A stretch of 38,412 nucleotides of DNA from Halorubrum sp. SD626R (GCF_001261915.1 NZ_CVRT01000073.1:1-38412), one strand, 5' to 3'. Shown: positions 1 to 8,243, numbered from the stretch's first letter. Program-made: numbers and translations. Notes: generated from the letters alone by a model not told the origin.

Positions 1-371
1 CCGACGGCGTCCACCTCTACAGCCACGACCACGACCTCGTCGACCAGACCGAGGTCCGCAACTTCCACACGATCGTCGAGGACGACGCCCGCGTCACCTA
101 CGACGCGATGGTGCGCGCCGGCTGCCGGATCGGCGAGAACAGCGTCGTCGGCGCGCGCTCGGTCGTCCAGGGCGACGTCCCGGACCACCACGTCGTCGTC
201 GGTTCCCCCGCCCGGAGCGTCCGCGTGAAACCGGGCTGGGAGGACGTCGCCGAGGAGCTGGAGGACGGCCGGCTCCCCGACAGCCAGGACGAGCGCGAGA
301 TCGGGTACGAACTCCCCGAGGACCTCGACCGGTTCGACGAGTTCGGGCGGGACCTCCGGCCGCCGAACTAA
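1..371 (+). CDS. Hexapeptide-repeat O-acyltransferase, C-terminal part (5' end outside window)
   Basis: The frame is open from the first base, read from position 3, so the start lies upstream of the window; an internal ATG at 108 is not the real start. About 122 residues are visible. They show left-handed beta-helix features of the LacA/NodL/CysE acyltransferase class: LYSHDHD, which likely carries the catalytic His, then GCRIGENSVVGARSVV and the family-typical VVVGSPARSVR. An acidic tail of about 45 residues follows. Such enzymes move an acetyl or other acyl group from CoA to a sugar or similar acceptor, often in surface-glycan synthesis. The substrate cannot be read from this fragment. It converges with the HTH gene that follows. 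Confidence 0.8.
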   Translation, partial: DGVHLYSHDHDLVDQTEVRNFHTIVEDDARVTYDAMVRAGCRIGENSVVGARSVVQGDVPDHHVVVGSPARSVRVKPGWEDVAEELEDGRLPDSQDEREIGYELPEDLDRFDEFGRDLRPPN

Positions 372-404
372 ACCGCCGGCTCGCGGGAGGGGGCGCGCCC
401 CCGG

Positions 405-1061
405 CTACTCCTCTGTGTCACCGATCAACAGCGTGTTCGAAACCAGAGTGGCGATACCGCGCCGGAGACGTTCGGTGACGGCCTGATCGGAGATATCGAA
501 CCCGTCCGCGAGCTCCTTCGTGGACATCTCCCGCGGCAGCGAGTAGTACCCGGACTCGACGGCGTGCGCGAGCGTCTCGCGCTGCGGGGGCGTCAGCCCG
601 TACCAGGGGCCGGCGTCGGGCTTCGTGGGGTTGTAGATGCGCTCGATCGACACCTGAATGTCCTCGTCGATGTAGTGGTCCTGAAACGCCGAGAGTGCGT
701 CGTGGGACGGGAACCTGAGTTCGAGCGCCCACGTGTCGGCGGTGCCGGTCGCGTCCAACAGCACTGCGTCCAGGTTGAGGATCGCCCGCAGCAGCGACTT
801 CTCGGACGGCTCCCAGTCCAGCGCGTACAGCGTCTCGTCCCCGTGGGTGTTGACGAGCGTGATCTCGTTGACCGCCGAGTGCTCGCGGACCGATCGCTCG
901 AACGTCTCCCGCTGGTCGTTCCGGACCCGGACGAACGGGGTCGGCCTTCCCCCCAGCGGCACCATCGTTTCGAGCGTGATCCGGGTGCCCCCTTCGACCC
1001 GGAGGATCCGTCCCAGCTCGAACGCCGCGGACGGAATAGTTATCTCGACGATGACACTCAT
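405..1061 (-). CDS. Bacterio-opsin-activator-type HTH-10 transcription regulator
   Basis: This 218-residue protein ends in a helix-turn-helix of the HTH-10 (Bat) class: LTPPQRETLAHAVESGYY, then PREMSTKELADGFDISDQAV and TERLRRGI at about residues 150-205. The N-terminal 150 residues resemble the sensor-like domain usual in this haloarchaeal family and show no transmembrane segment. The ATG at 1061 is chosen because the protein begins in the family style (MSVIVEITIP) and a TATA-like TTTTAA lies about 30-38 bases upstream. It is probably a cytoplasmic DNA-binding regulator. The target genes are unknown. The two-component kinase at 1541 is close but transcribed in the opposite direction. Confidence 0.85.
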   Translation of the reverse strand: MSVIVEITIPSAAFELGRILRVEGGTRITLETMVPLGGRPTPFVRVRNDQRETFERSVREHSAVNEITLVNTHGDETLYALDWEPSEKSLLRAILNLDAVLLDATGTADTWALELRFPSHDALSAFQDHYIDEDIQVSIERIYNPTKPDAGPWYGLTPPQRETLAHAVESGYYSLPREMSTKELADGFDISDQAVTERLRRGIATLVSNTLLIGDTEE

Positions 1062-1090
1062 TCGATACGTGTCCGTTTCGGTGCAACCGC

Positions 1091-1099
1091 GTTAAAAGC
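1091..1099 (-). promoter_or_regulatory. TATA-like box of the HTH-10 regulator
   Basis: On the minus strand the sequence reads gcttttaac, 30-38 bases before the ATG at 1061. That is a normal distance for a haloarchaeal promoter with a very short leader. Confidence 0.4.
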
Positions 1100-1273
1100 T
1101 CGGTAGCGGCCGTCTCTCCGAGCGATGGCAACCCTGGTGTACCATGCGTTTCGGTGGTGTTATCCGTTCACGGTACATATCAGATACCGTAGAAAAGCGA
1201 CTGCGATCCGTTCGTGCGGGGGCGCGTTCCCCTCCGCGACGACGCCGTCTCGCAGTCGAGTACACGCTTCACC

Positions 1274-1453
1274 ATGACAACCGATGACACAGCCGACGAC
1301 GAGCTATCGAGCACGGCGGAGTTCGAGATCGCCCTCGGTCGGGTGATTCGCACCGCCCTCGAGAACGGCGTCGACCCCCGCGGAACGTGGGAGTACCGGA
1401 ACAACGGAACGGACGCGGACGTGGAGGTCATGGTCGTGGAGCTGGCGGACTGA
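1274..1453 (+). CDS. Small acidic haloarchaeal protein, 59 aa
   Basis: The ATG at 1274 gives a 59-residue acidic protein starting MTTDDTADDELSS. In-frame sequence upstream of it is Arg-rich and looks non-coding. A recognisable core, FEIALGRVIRTALENGVD, is followed by RGTWEYRN and a hydrophobic EVMVVEL end. It reads like one of the short, single-domain conserved proteins of haloarchaea, but I do not recognise a named family or function. There is no TATA box at the leaderless distance; an AT-rich stretch with an inverted ACGGTA/TACCGT pair near 1171-1191 could carry its promoter. A histidine kinase follows 87 bases downstream on the same strand, so co-transcription is possible. Confidence 0.55.
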   Translation: MTTDDTADDELSSTAEFEIALGRVIRTALENGVDPRGTWEYRNNGTDADVEVMVVELAD

Positions 1454-1540
1454 CCCCTCAGAGGTGACTCACCGACGAGCTGATAACTACCATGACACAC
1501 CATCCGAAACGGATTGGCGGTCGGGGACGAGGGTGTTCGC

Positions 1541-2590
1541 ATGGCGGACGCTCCCAATTGCTCCGACTCCCGCACCGACCGGTCCGGATCGGGAGACGAC
1601 GTCGATCGCCGGCTCGTCGAGGGCGTCTCGACGCACGCGATCTTCATGCTCGACGCGGACGGCACCATCGCCACGTGGCCCGCCCCGGCGACCGCGCTCT
1701 ACGGCCACGAGGCGGCGGCGGTCCGCGGCCGACACGTGCGGCTGCTGGTCGCCGACGACGAGGACGGCGCGGAGCCCGACTCGCTCCCCGCGGAGTTCTT
1801 CGCGGAGCCGCAGACCGATCCGACCGAGTTCGAACACTGGCACCGGCGCGCGGACGGGTCCGTCTTCTGGGGAACCCTGACGCTGTCGCCGCTGCGGGAC
1901 GACGCGTTTCGCGGGTACGCGGCGGTCTGTCGAGACACGACGGCGAAAAAGGAGTACGAGCGGATGTTAGAGCGCCAGAACGACCGGCTCAAGGAGTTCA
2001 CCGACATCCTCGCGCACGACCTCAGGAACCCCCTGAACCTCATCGAGGGGAGCCTCACGCTGTACGAGGACACCGGCGACGAGACGCACCTCGATCGGAT
2101 CGACGAGACGACCGACAGGATGGCGCGGCTCGTCGAGGACCTGCTTCGGGTGGCCCGACAGGGAGACGTCGTCACGGACCCGGAGCCGACCGACATCGGC
2201 GACGTCGCCGACGCGGCTTGGCGGGATCTGAACGTCGACGCGACCCTTCGCTACGAGGACGTCCGACCGGTGAGCGGGGATTCCGACCGGCTCCGCGAGC
2301 TGTTCGTGAACCTCTTTCAGAACGCCGTGGACCACGGCGGCGACGACGTGACGGTTCAGGTCGGCCCGCTCGACACCGGCTTTTTCCTGGGGGATAACGG
2401 TCCCGGAATCCCGGCCGACCGCAGGGAGGAGGTCTTCGATCACGGGTTCACCACGAGGGAGGGCGGCCACGGGTACGGGCTCTCGGTCGTCCGGACGATC
2501 GTCAACGCGCACGGCTGGGACATCGTCGCCACCGACGCGCCGGGCGGCGGCGCGCGGTTCGAGGTCACCGGTATCGACCTGCTCGGCTGA
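1541..2590 (+). CDS. PAS-domain sensor histidine kinase
   Basis: The ATG at 1541 gives 349 residues; the longer frame from 1514 begins with TTG and adds nothing family-like. Order: a PAS domain (about 25-135, with [13 protein letters not shown]), a HisKA helix with phospho-acceptor His159 in [11 protein letters not shown], and an ATPase domain with the N box NLFQNAVDH (about 257-265), GDNGPGIP and GHGYGLSVV. No transmembrane segment is visible, so it is probably a soluble cytoplasmic sensor that autophosphorylates on His. No response regulator is adjacent, so the partner is unknown. Its ATPase end (HGWDI..., GGARFE) resembles that of the kinase at 19210, so the two belong to the same broad family. 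Confidence 0.92.
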   Translation: MADAPNCSDSRTDRSGSGDDVDRRLVEGVSTHAIFMLDADGTIATWPAPATALYGHEAAAVRGRHVRLLVADDEDGAEPDSLPAEFFAEPQTDPTEFEHWHRRADGSVFWGTLTLSPLRDDAFRGYAAVCRDTTAKKEYERMLERQNDRLKEFTDILAHDLRNPLNLIEGSLTLYEDTGDETHLDRIDETTDRMARLVEDLLRVARQGDVVTDPEPTDIGDVADAAWRDLNVDATLRYEDVRPVSGDSDRLRELFVNLFQNAVDHGGDDVTVQVGPLDTGFFLGDNGPGIPADRREEVFDHGFTTREGGHGYGLSVVRTIVNAHGWDIVATDAPGGGARFEVTGIDLLG

Positions 2591-2679
2591 CCGCGACGCC
2601 GGGGAGATGGCGCCGTGTGTTACCACCTGCCAATAGCGTTATTTGTCAGCGGCGCGTACGGCCGCGTGGTGTTGCAAAC

Positions 2680-3273
2680 ATGACAGGACAACGGATCCTG
2701 ATGATCGTCGGCGACTTCGGGGAGGACTACGAGATCATGGTCCCGTTCCAGGCGCTACAGGCGGTCGGCCACGAGGTCCACGCCGTCTGCCCGGAGAAAG
2801 AGGACGGAGAGACGGTTAAGACCGCGATCCACGACTTCCGCGGCGATCAGACCTACCTGGAGAGCCGCGGCCACGACTTCGCGCTCACCCACGGGTTCGA
2901 CGACGTCGACCCGGCCGACTACGACGCGCTGGTCGTTCCCGGCGGGCGCGCGCCGGAGTACCTCCGCGGGTATGACGCGGTGCTCGACGCGGTGCGCCAC
3001 TTCTTCGAGGCCGACAAGCCCGTCGCGTCGATCTGCCACGGCCCCCAGATCCTCGCGGCCGCCGGCGTGCTCGACGGCTACGAGATCACCGCCTACCCCG
3101 CGGTCAGGCCCGAGGTCGAGGCCGCCGGCTGCTCGTGGGTCGACGGCGTGACGACCGACGGGAATCTCGTCACCGGCCAGGCGTGGCCCGATCACCCCGA
3201 GTGGATCGCGCAGTTCCTCGACCTGCTCGGCACCGAGATCGACCACGACGCGCCCGCCGCCGCGGCGGACTGA
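2680..3273 (+). CDS. DJ-1/PfpI family protein
   Basis: The 197-residue protein starts [18 protein letters not shown] at 2680. The in-frame extension back to 2617 has no family features. It has the DJ-1/PfpI fold markers: the conserved acidic residue in GDFGEDYE, the [11 protein letters not shown] strand-turn, and the nucleophile elbow [15 protein letters not shown] with the reactive Cys. Members act as glyoxalases/deglycases, intracellular proteases or stress proteins; sequence alone does not decide between these. A weak TATA-like GTTATTT lies about 36-42 bases before the ATG. The next gene begins 23 bases after the stop codon. Confidence 0.88.
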   Translation: MTGQRILMIVGDFGEDYEIMVPFQALQAVGHEVHAVCPEKEDGETVKTAIHDFRGDQTYLESRGHDFALTHGFDDVDPADYDALVVPGGRAPEYLRGYDAVLDAVRHFFEADKPVASICHGPQILAAAGVLDGYEITAYPAVRPEVEAAGCSWVDGVTTDGNLVTGQAWPDHPEWIAQFLDLLGTEIDHDAPAAAAD

Positions 3274-3290
3274 CCCGTCCGGAGTCCTCA

Positions 3291-3295
3291 TTTTT
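3291..3295 (+). terminator. Short T-tract after the DJ-1 gene
   Basis: Five consecutive T residues lie 18 bases after the DJ-1 stop codon and directly before the next start. Archaeal RNA polymerase often ends at T-tracts, but this one is short and could equally be part of the downstream start region. Confidence 0.25.
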
Positions 3296-3296
3296 A

Positions 3297-4127
3297 ATGG
3301 CCGACCCCCGCGCCGTCGCCGTCAACGTCGCCGCCAATACGAACCAGCCCGGCTTCCGCGGCCCCGTCTATCCCGACGGCTCGTTCGCGTACGTGCCGAT
3401 CCCCGAGTCGGCGGCGACGCTCCCGCCCGGGCGGTTCCCGGTCGACGAGCCGCTCCCGACGTACGGCGACCTCGACCTCCCCTTTGAGATACCCGCAGAC
3501 CTGCGTGAGACTCCGGTCCACCTCGACCCGGAACTCCCGGGCGTCCACGGCCGCGACCGCGCGACCTACGGCGACCCCCACGGCGTGAAGGCCGGGCGGA
3601 TCGCCGGCCTCGGACCGGGCGACTGGCTGTTCTTCTACGCGACGCTGTCGCTGCGCCCGCACGGCTGGGCCGGGCCGGGGGAGGGGCCCACCGGAGGCGG
3701 AGCCGAGCGCGACGCGCCCGACCCCGACGACGACCTCGCGCCCGACTGGGGGGCGTACCTCTTCGCGGGGATCCGCGTCGAGCGGACGCTCGCGGTCGGC
3801 GACCGCTCCGAGACGGGCGGCGACGCGTCCGGCAGCGGGGGCGACCCCCGCGCCGTCGACCGCGACGCGGCGGCCGCGGTCGCGCCGACGAACGCCCACC
3901 TGAAACGCGACCCGTTCGACGCGCGGGTCGTCGTCGCCGGCGACCCGGTGGCGTCCGGGCCCTTCGACCGCGTCGTTCCCCTGAGCGCCCCCGAGGCGGG
4001 CGCGGACGCGAACCGCCTCGTCACCGCGCTCTCCAGCGACTCGGGGAAGGGGCCGTGGTGGCGCCGCCCCATGGCGTTCGACGCCGACGCGACGGCGACC
4101 CTGCTGAACCGCATCGAGCGAGGCTGA
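3297..4127 (+). CDS. Nmad3-like putative nucleotide-modification-associated protein
   Basis: This 276-residue soluble protein starts MADPRAVAVNVAAN. Its N-terminal pattern RGPVYPDGSFAYVPIPES and later LGPGDWLFFYATLSLR match my knowledge of the nucleotide modification associated domain 3 (Nmad3) family, which was defined mainly from phage and mobile-element neighbourhoods tied to modified bases. The C-terminal half contains a D/G/S-rich low-complexity insert (about residues 175-200) and ends with a conserved-looking PLSAPEAGADANRL and a GKGPWWRRP stretch. The reaction is not established for the family. No phage gene or DNA-modifying enzyme lies nearby, so this looks like a resident chromosomal member. 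I am fairly but not fully sure of the family. Confidence 0.6.
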   Translation: MADPRAVAVNVAANTNQPGFRGPVYPDGSFAYVPIPESAATLPPGRFPVDEPLPTYGDLDLPFEIPADLRETPVHLDPELPGVHGRDRATYGDPHGVKAGRIAGLGPGDWLFFYATLSLRPHGWAGPGEGPTGGGAERDAPDPDDDLAPDWGAYLFAGIRVERTLAVGDRSETGGDASGSGGDPRAVDRDAAAAVAPTNAHLKRDPFDARVVVAGDPVASGPFDRVVPLSAPEAGADANRLVTALSSDSGKGPWWRRPMAFDADATATLLNRIERG

Positions 4128-4161
4128 GGCGGCCGGACCGGAGACGCGACGGAGAAAGGCA

Positions 4162-4171
4162 CAAATATTGC
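4162..4171. repeat. Left arm of a 10-bp inverted repeat (caaatattgc)
   Basis: caaatattgc here is the exact reverse complement of gcaatatttg at 4290-4299. The two arms flank 118 bases of the leader region of the ABC operon. They could be paired regulator sites; the AT core could also act as a TATA element. Confidence 0.5.
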
Positions 4172-4182
4172 TCGTTCTACTG

Positions 4183-4199
4183 GTGCGAACAGTTCACAC
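4183..4199. promoter_or_regulatory. 17-bp near-palindrome, possible operator
   Basis: gtgcgaac-a-gttcacac has 8-base arms with a single mismatched pair, which is typical of a dimeric regulator site. It lies 14 bases after the AT-rich arm at 4162-4171, where a transcription start from that element would fall, and 175 bases before the ABC operon. Confidence 0.4.
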
Positions 4200-4289
4200 G
4201 ACACATCGAGGATCCGCCGATAGCGGGTCGTTTACGCCGATCAGCGACCGGTTTCCCGCCGGCGAGACGACCGAATACGTTCGGCTCTC

Positions 4290-4299
4290 GCAATATTTG
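4290..4299. repeat. Right arm of the 10-bp inverted repeat (gcaatatttg)
   Basis: It is the exact reverse complement of 4162-4171 and lies about 45 bases before the TATA-like box next to the ABC operon start. Confidence 0.5.
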
Positions 4300-4340
4300 C
4301 GCGAAGGCGGTTGCACCGCTCATCCTTGTCGGTTTCCGGA

Positions 4341-4350
4341 GTTATACCTT
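4341..4350 (+). promoter_or_regulatory. TATA-like box before the ABC operon
   Basis: gttatacctt lies 24-33 bases before the ATG at 4374. Between them is aaggag (4363-4368), a good Shine-Dalgarno match 6 bases before the ATG. Transcripts starting from this box would have almost no leader and would lose the aaggag; transcripts from an upstream promoter would keep it. Confidence 0.35.
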
Positions 4351-4373
4351 ACAATAAAACTAAGGAGCATTCG

Positions 4374-5327
4374 ATGTCAGATCTCAATGTCTCCCACGAA
4401 TACTTCACGTGGAGACTCGTGCAGGACGTCGCGGAGGAGAACGGCTACTTCGAAGAGGAGGGCGTCGACGCCGACCTCTCGTACTTCGCGCCCGGGACGC
4501 AGGACTTCGAGGGCGAGAACGCCTTCGACGCCGACTGGTGGGACGACATGGACGAGGACGGCGGCACCCACGGCGTCTGCGAGTGGAACGCGGTCCAGGA
4601 GGTCTCCGAGACCGACCGTGACATCGTCGGCTCCTACAGCGAGTGGGACCGCGTCGTCTTCGTCGACGCCGACGACGACGCCGAGACGATCGACGACCTG
4701 CGCGGTCGCTCCGTCGGGATCAACAAGTACGCCACCTCCTTCTACTCGATGCGGGAGATGCTGGAGAACGAGGGGTTCGACGAGGACGATATCGTCCTCG
4801 AACACGTCGGCGAGGCCGAGGACCGCTTCGACGCGGTGAAGGAGGGCGAGGTCGACTCCATCGCGGTGCTGGAGCCGTTCGTCACGCTCGGCCGCTACGA
4901 CGAGGAGCTGAAGGAGGTCTTCGACGGGCCGTGCCGCGCCGCCATCACCACGCGCGAGCAGCCCGAGCCGGAGAAGCTGGAGGGGTTCCTCGCGGCGCTG
5001 AACCGCGCGGTCGCCGACATCAACGACGACCTCGAAGGGTACACCGACCGCTACGTCGCGCTGCTGGAGGACGAGGCGGCCGACAAGGCGGCCTTCGACG
5101 ACGTGAACTTCGACCGGCTGCGCGAGGAGTTCGAGCTCCGCGAGTTCCTCCCCGTTCGCGCCCCCGACGAGGACCGGATCGGCGCGACCACGGACTGGAT
5201 GCGCGACAAGGGGTTCGTCCCGGACGACGCCGACATCGGGACCGCCGAGGAGGTCGAGAACGAGGGCGTGCTCCCGGACGACGAGGCCGAGTCCGAGGAG
5301 GACGAGCCCGAGGCGACGGCGGACTGA
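4374..5327 (+). CDS. Substrate-binding-like (NMT1/THI5-type) protein without export signal
   Basis: The 317-residue protein starts MSDLNVSHEYFTWRLVQD, already inside the domain. It has periplasmic-binding-protein-like features of the NMT1/THI5-SsuA class: the DDLRGRSVGINKYATSF hinge region, KEGEVDSIAVLEPFV in the second lobe and repeated acidic helices. There is no Sec or Tat signal, no lipobox and no transmembrane segment, so it should stay in the cytoplasm, unlike the true binding protein encoded two genes later. The last 35 residues are a Glu/Asp-rich tail. It is first in a four-gene ABC operon and ends 3 bases before the ATPase start. It might sense or process the imported compound, or act as an enzyme like THI5; none of this is shown by the sequence. 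Confidence 0.75.
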   Translation: MSDLNVSHEYFTWRLVQDVAEENGYFEEEGVDADLSYFAPGTQDFEGENAFDADWWDDMDEDGGTHGVCEWNAVQEVSETDRDIVGSYSEWDRVVFVDADDDAETIDDLRGRSVGINKYATSFYSMREMLENEGFDEDDIVLEHVGEAEDRFDAVKEGEVDSIAVLEPFVTLGRYDEELKEVFDGPCRAAITTREQPEPEKLEGFLAALNRAVADINDDLEGYTDRYVALLEDEAADKAAFDDVNFDRLREEFELREFLPVRAPDEDRIGATTDWMRDKGFVPDDADIGTAEEVENEGVLPDDEAESEEDEPEATAD

Positions 5328-5330
5328 CCG

Positions 5331-6188
5331 ATGTCGCTCGAGTCCCGCGCGGCGACTGACGACGGCGGTGACGAGCCGGACGCTCGGTCCGACGTCGACG
5401 CCGCGTCCGCGGTCGGCGCCGACGCCGGCGACGCGGACCGCCGCGCCGACGACGCGGCGCCGATCGTCGCCAGCGACCTCACGAAGCGGTACGATGAGAC
5501 CCTCGTCTTCGACGGGCTCGACCTGTCGGTCGACCCCGGCGAGGTCTGCTGTCTCCTCGGGCCGTCCGGCTGCGGGAAGACGACGCTGCTCCACCTGCTC
5601 GCGGGACTCGAAGACCCGACCGGCGGCCGCGTCGAGATCGACGGCGAGGCCGTGACGGGCCCCGACTACCGGTGGGGCGTCGTCTTTCAGGACCCGCTCC
5701 TCTACCCGTGGCTCTCGGTGCACGAGAACGTCGAGATCGGCCCGCGGCTCCGCGGCGAGGAGCCCGACCCCGACCTGATCGACGAGCTGCTCGAACTGGT
5801 CGGGCTCGACGGCTTCGAGGACGCCGACACCGCGGACCTCTCCGGCGGGATGGCGCAGCGCGCGTCGCTCGCGCGGACGCTCGCGAACGAGCCCGAGGTG
5901 CTGCTGCTCGACGAGCCGTTCTCGGCGCTCGACCAGCTGACGAAGATGGAGCTGCAGGACGAGCTGTTGCGGATCGTCGACGAGCTCGGCGTCACCGCCG
6001 TGTTCGTCACGCACGACATCGACGAGGCGGTGTACCTCGGCGACCGCGTCGCGGTCATGGGACCGGTCCCCGCGGGCATCGAACACGTCGAACCGATCGA
6101 CAGCGACACGCGTTCGCGGGACGACGAGGCGTTCCTCTCCGAGCGGGCGGCGGTCTTCGAACGCCTGGAGGCGGTGGGACTCGAATGA
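5331..6188 (+). CDS. ABC transporter ATPase, NitT/TauT family
   Basis: 285 residues. Walker A is GPSGCGKTT (77-85), the Q-loop Gln is at 120, the signature LSGGMAQ starts at 170, Walker B runs into LLLDEP (191-196) and the switch His is at 228 in FVTHDIDEA. The layout and length match SsuB/TauB/NrtD-type ATPases that power uptake of small anions or sulfonates. The first 45 residues are an unusual Asp/Ala-rich, probably disordered extension that the family lacks; a later start is possible, but the ATG at 5331 sits 3 bases after the previous stop. The stop overlaps the next ATG (ATGA), showing translational coupling. Confidence 0.93.
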   Translation: MSLESRAATDDGGDEPDARSDVDAASAVGADAGDADRRADDAAPIVASDLTKRYDETLVFDGLDLSVDPGEVCCLLGPSGCGKTTLLHLLAGLEDPTGGRVEIDGEAVTGPDYRWGVVFQDPLLYPWLSVHENVEIGPRLRGEEPDPDLIDELLELVGLDGFEDADTADLSGGMAQRASLARTLANEPEVLLLDEPFSALDQLTKMELQDELLRIVDELGVTAVFVTHDIDEAVYLGDRVAVMGPVPAGIEHVEPIDSDTRSRDDEAFLSERAAVFERLEAVGLE

Positions 6189-7498
6189 CGCACGACAATC
6201 ACACGGACCACGACGACGTCGACCCCGACGTCGCCGAGAGCGCGCGCGAGCTCGTCGGCGGCGCCGGGTGGCAGAATCCGTCGGAGAAGGCCTGCACGAG
6301 CGGGCTCTCCCGACGCGAGTTCATGAAGGAGTCCGGCCTGGCGTCGCTCGCGGCGGCCGGCGTCGGCTCCACGGCCGGCTGTCTCGGCGGCGGTAGCGGG
6401 GGCGGCAACGGTCCGCCGACCGCGGAGATCGGCTACCTCCCGATCACGGATTCGGCGCCCCTGCTGACGGGGTACGCCAACGACCACTTCGCCGACCACG
6501 GCGTCGACGCCGCGGAGCCGACCCTGTTCCGCGGCTGGTCGGACCTCGCGGAGGCGTTCCTCTCCGGCGAAGTCAACGTCGCCCACTTCCTGATGCCGAT
6601 GACGGTGTGGATGCGCTACGGCGACGAGCTGGACGCGAACGTGCAGGTCGTCGCGTGGGACCACACGGACGGCTCCGCGCTGACGGTCCAACAGGAGATC
6701 GACGAGTGGTCGGACCTCGGCGGCGGCACCGTCGCCGTCCCGTTCTGGTACTCGATCCACAACGTCATCCTCCAGCTCGGCCTCCGCGAGGCCGGGCTCA
6801 CGCCCCGGACGGACTCCTCGGCCGACGAGGTGGCCGACGACGAGGTCAACCTCGTCGTCACGCCCCCGCCGGACATGCCCGCGGCGCTGGAGAACGGCTC
6901 CATCGAGGGATACATCGTCGCCGAGCCGTTCAACGCGATCGGCGAGCTCGACGCCGGCGGGAAGATCCTGCGGTTCACCGGCGACGTCTGGCGCGAGCAC
7001 GCCTGCTGCGTCGTCGTGATGCGCGAGGAGCTGGTTGAGGCCCAGCCTGAGTGGACGACCGACGTGATGAGCGGGATCGTCGACGCCCAGCAGTACCTCC
7101 GCGAGAACCGGTCCGAGGCGGCGCAGCTGCTCTCCTCCGAGGGGAGCGGCCTGCTCCCGCAGGGGCCGGAGCCGATCGACCGCGCACTCACCCACTACGA
7201 CGACCACCAGCCGTACCTCGACTCGGGCGCGATCCAGAACGCCGACTGGGACATCGACCGGATCGGCTTCTACCCGTACCCGTACCCGTCGTACACCGAG
7301 GAGCTGATCCGTCGCATGCGCGAGACGCGCGTGGAGGGCGAGGACGCCTTCCTCGACGACCTAGGACCCGCCGAGGTCGCCGACGACCTCGTCGCGTACG
7401 ACCCCGTTCGCACAGCCTTAGAAGAGGCCGGCGGCCCGCCGGCGTTCGACGTTCCCGAGGACGATGGCTACGAGAGACAGGAGACGATACGGTTCTGA
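6185..7498 (+). CDS. NrtA/CmpA-like ABC substrate-binding lipoprotein (Tat signal)
   Basis: 437 residues. A twin-arginine signal SRREFMKESGLASLAAAGV has its Arg pair at 43-44, followed by a lipobox ending STAGC with the lipid-attachment Cys at 66, so it is exported folded and anchored outside. The mature part shows NrtA/CmpA-type features: IGYLPITDSAPLL, a GEVNVAHFLMP stretch, VVTPPPDMPAAL and GYIVAEPFNAIGELD. In that family the ligands are nitrate, bicarbonate or similar small molecules; the ligand here is not determined. The 42 residues before the Arg pair are unusually long and His/Asp-rich at the start. The ATG overlaps the ATPase stop codon. Confidence 0.88.
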   Translation: MTHDNHTDHDDVDPDVAESARELVGGAGWQNPSEKACTSGLSRREFMKESGLASLAAAGVGSTAGCLGGGSGGGNGPPTAEIGYLPITDSAPLLTGYANDHFADHGVDAAEPTLFRGWSDLAEAFLSGEVNVAHFLMPMTVWMRYGDELDANVQVVAWDHTDGSALTVQQEIDEWSDLGGGTVAVPFWYSIHNVILQLGLREAGLTPRTDSSADEVADDEVNLVVTPPPDMPAALENGSIEGYIVAEPFNAIGELDAGGKILRFTGDVWREHACCVVVMREELVEAQPEWTTDVMSGIVDAQQYLRENRSEAAQLLSSEGSGLLPQGPEPIDRALTHYDDHQPYLDSGAIQNADWDIDRIGFYPYPYPSYTEELIRRMRETRVEGEDAFLDDLGPAEVADDLVAYDPVRTALEEAGGPPAFDVPEDDGYERQETIRF

Positions 7499-8243
7499 GC
7501 TGGTCGGGGAGAGCGGCCGCCTGCTGCCGGCGGTCGGGCTCCTCGGCGGCCTCGCCGTCTGGTGGGCGGTGACGGCGTTCGGCAGCGGCATCATCACCAA
7601 CTTCGCGCCGGCTTCGACGTTCGCGGTCCTCGCCGAGCTCGTGGTCTCGCCCGCGTTCTACGACCACGTGTTCGTCAGCATCTACCGGTTCGCGGTCGCG
7701 CTCGCGCTCTGCCTGACGGTCGGGCTCCCGGTCGGGATCGTCGTCGGCTACTTCAAGGCCGCCGAGCGCGCTACGACCGTCCTCTTCCAGTTCATGCGGA
7801 TGATCTCGCCGCTGGCGTGGTTCCCGATCGCCATCATCGTCTTCGGCGTGGGGACGCGGTCGGCGGTGTTCGTGATGTTCATGGCCGGCCTCTGGCCGAT
7901 CGTGTTGAACACGGCCCACGGGATCGCGACCATCGACGACGACTGGCTCACGGTCGGCGAGTCGCTTGGCGGCGACACGCGCGCCCTGCTCCGCCGGGTC
8001 GTCGTCCCCGCGGTGATCCCGGACATGCTCACGGGGATCCGCCTCTCGATCGGCATCCTCTGGATCATCCTCGTCCCCGCGGAGATGCTCGGGGTCAACA
8101 CCGGGCTGGGCTACCTCATCCTCGACGCCCGCGACCGGTTCTCCTACGCGGAGATCCCCGCGATCATGCTGGTGATCGGCTTCATCGGCTTCTGGCTCGA
8201 CCTCTCCGTCCGCCGGCTTCACGCCCGGTGGAACTGGGGATAG
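7464..8243 (+). CDS. ABC transporter permease, NitT/TauT (BPD) family
   Basis: The 259-residue membrane protein overlaps the binding-protein gene by 35 bases. It has about six hydrophobic segments. The cytoplasmic EAA loop that docks to the ATPase reads VGESLGGDTRALLRRVVVP and continues PDMLTGIRLSIG (about 170-200). Length and loop position match SsuC/TauC/NrtB permeases. It completes a transporter with the ATPase and lipoprotein; a single permease gene implies a homodimer. It is the last gene of the operon; the next gene on this strand starts 86 bases later with its own AT-rich promoter-like element. Confidence 0.92.
   Translation: MATRDRRRYGSELVGESGRLLPAVGLLGGLAVWWAVTAFGSGIITNFAPASTFAVLAELVVSPAFYDHVFVSIYRFAVALALCLTVGLPVGIVVGYFKAAERATTVLFQFMRMISPLAWFPIAIIVFGVGTRSAVFVMFMAGLWPIVLNTAHGIATIDDDWLTVGESLGGDTRALLRRVVVPAVIPDMLTGIRLSIGILWIILVPAEMLGVNTGLGYLILDARDRFSYAEIPAIMLVIGFIGFWLDLSVRRLHARWNWG

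Noticed and set aside
1514..1540. Extended start of the PAS kinase
   Set aside because: It begins with TTG and adds nine residues with no family similarity; the ATG at 1541 is simpler.
2617..2679. Longer N-terminus for the DJ-1 protein
   Set aside because: It is a Cys/Arg-containing extension across the promoter region; the DJ-1 fold begins right after the ATG at 2680.
4377..6086. Long antisense open frame (569 codons) opposite the ABC operon
   Set aside because: It has no family motif, is rich in Arg, Val and Leu typical of shadow frames in GC-rich DNA, and lies over two certain genes.
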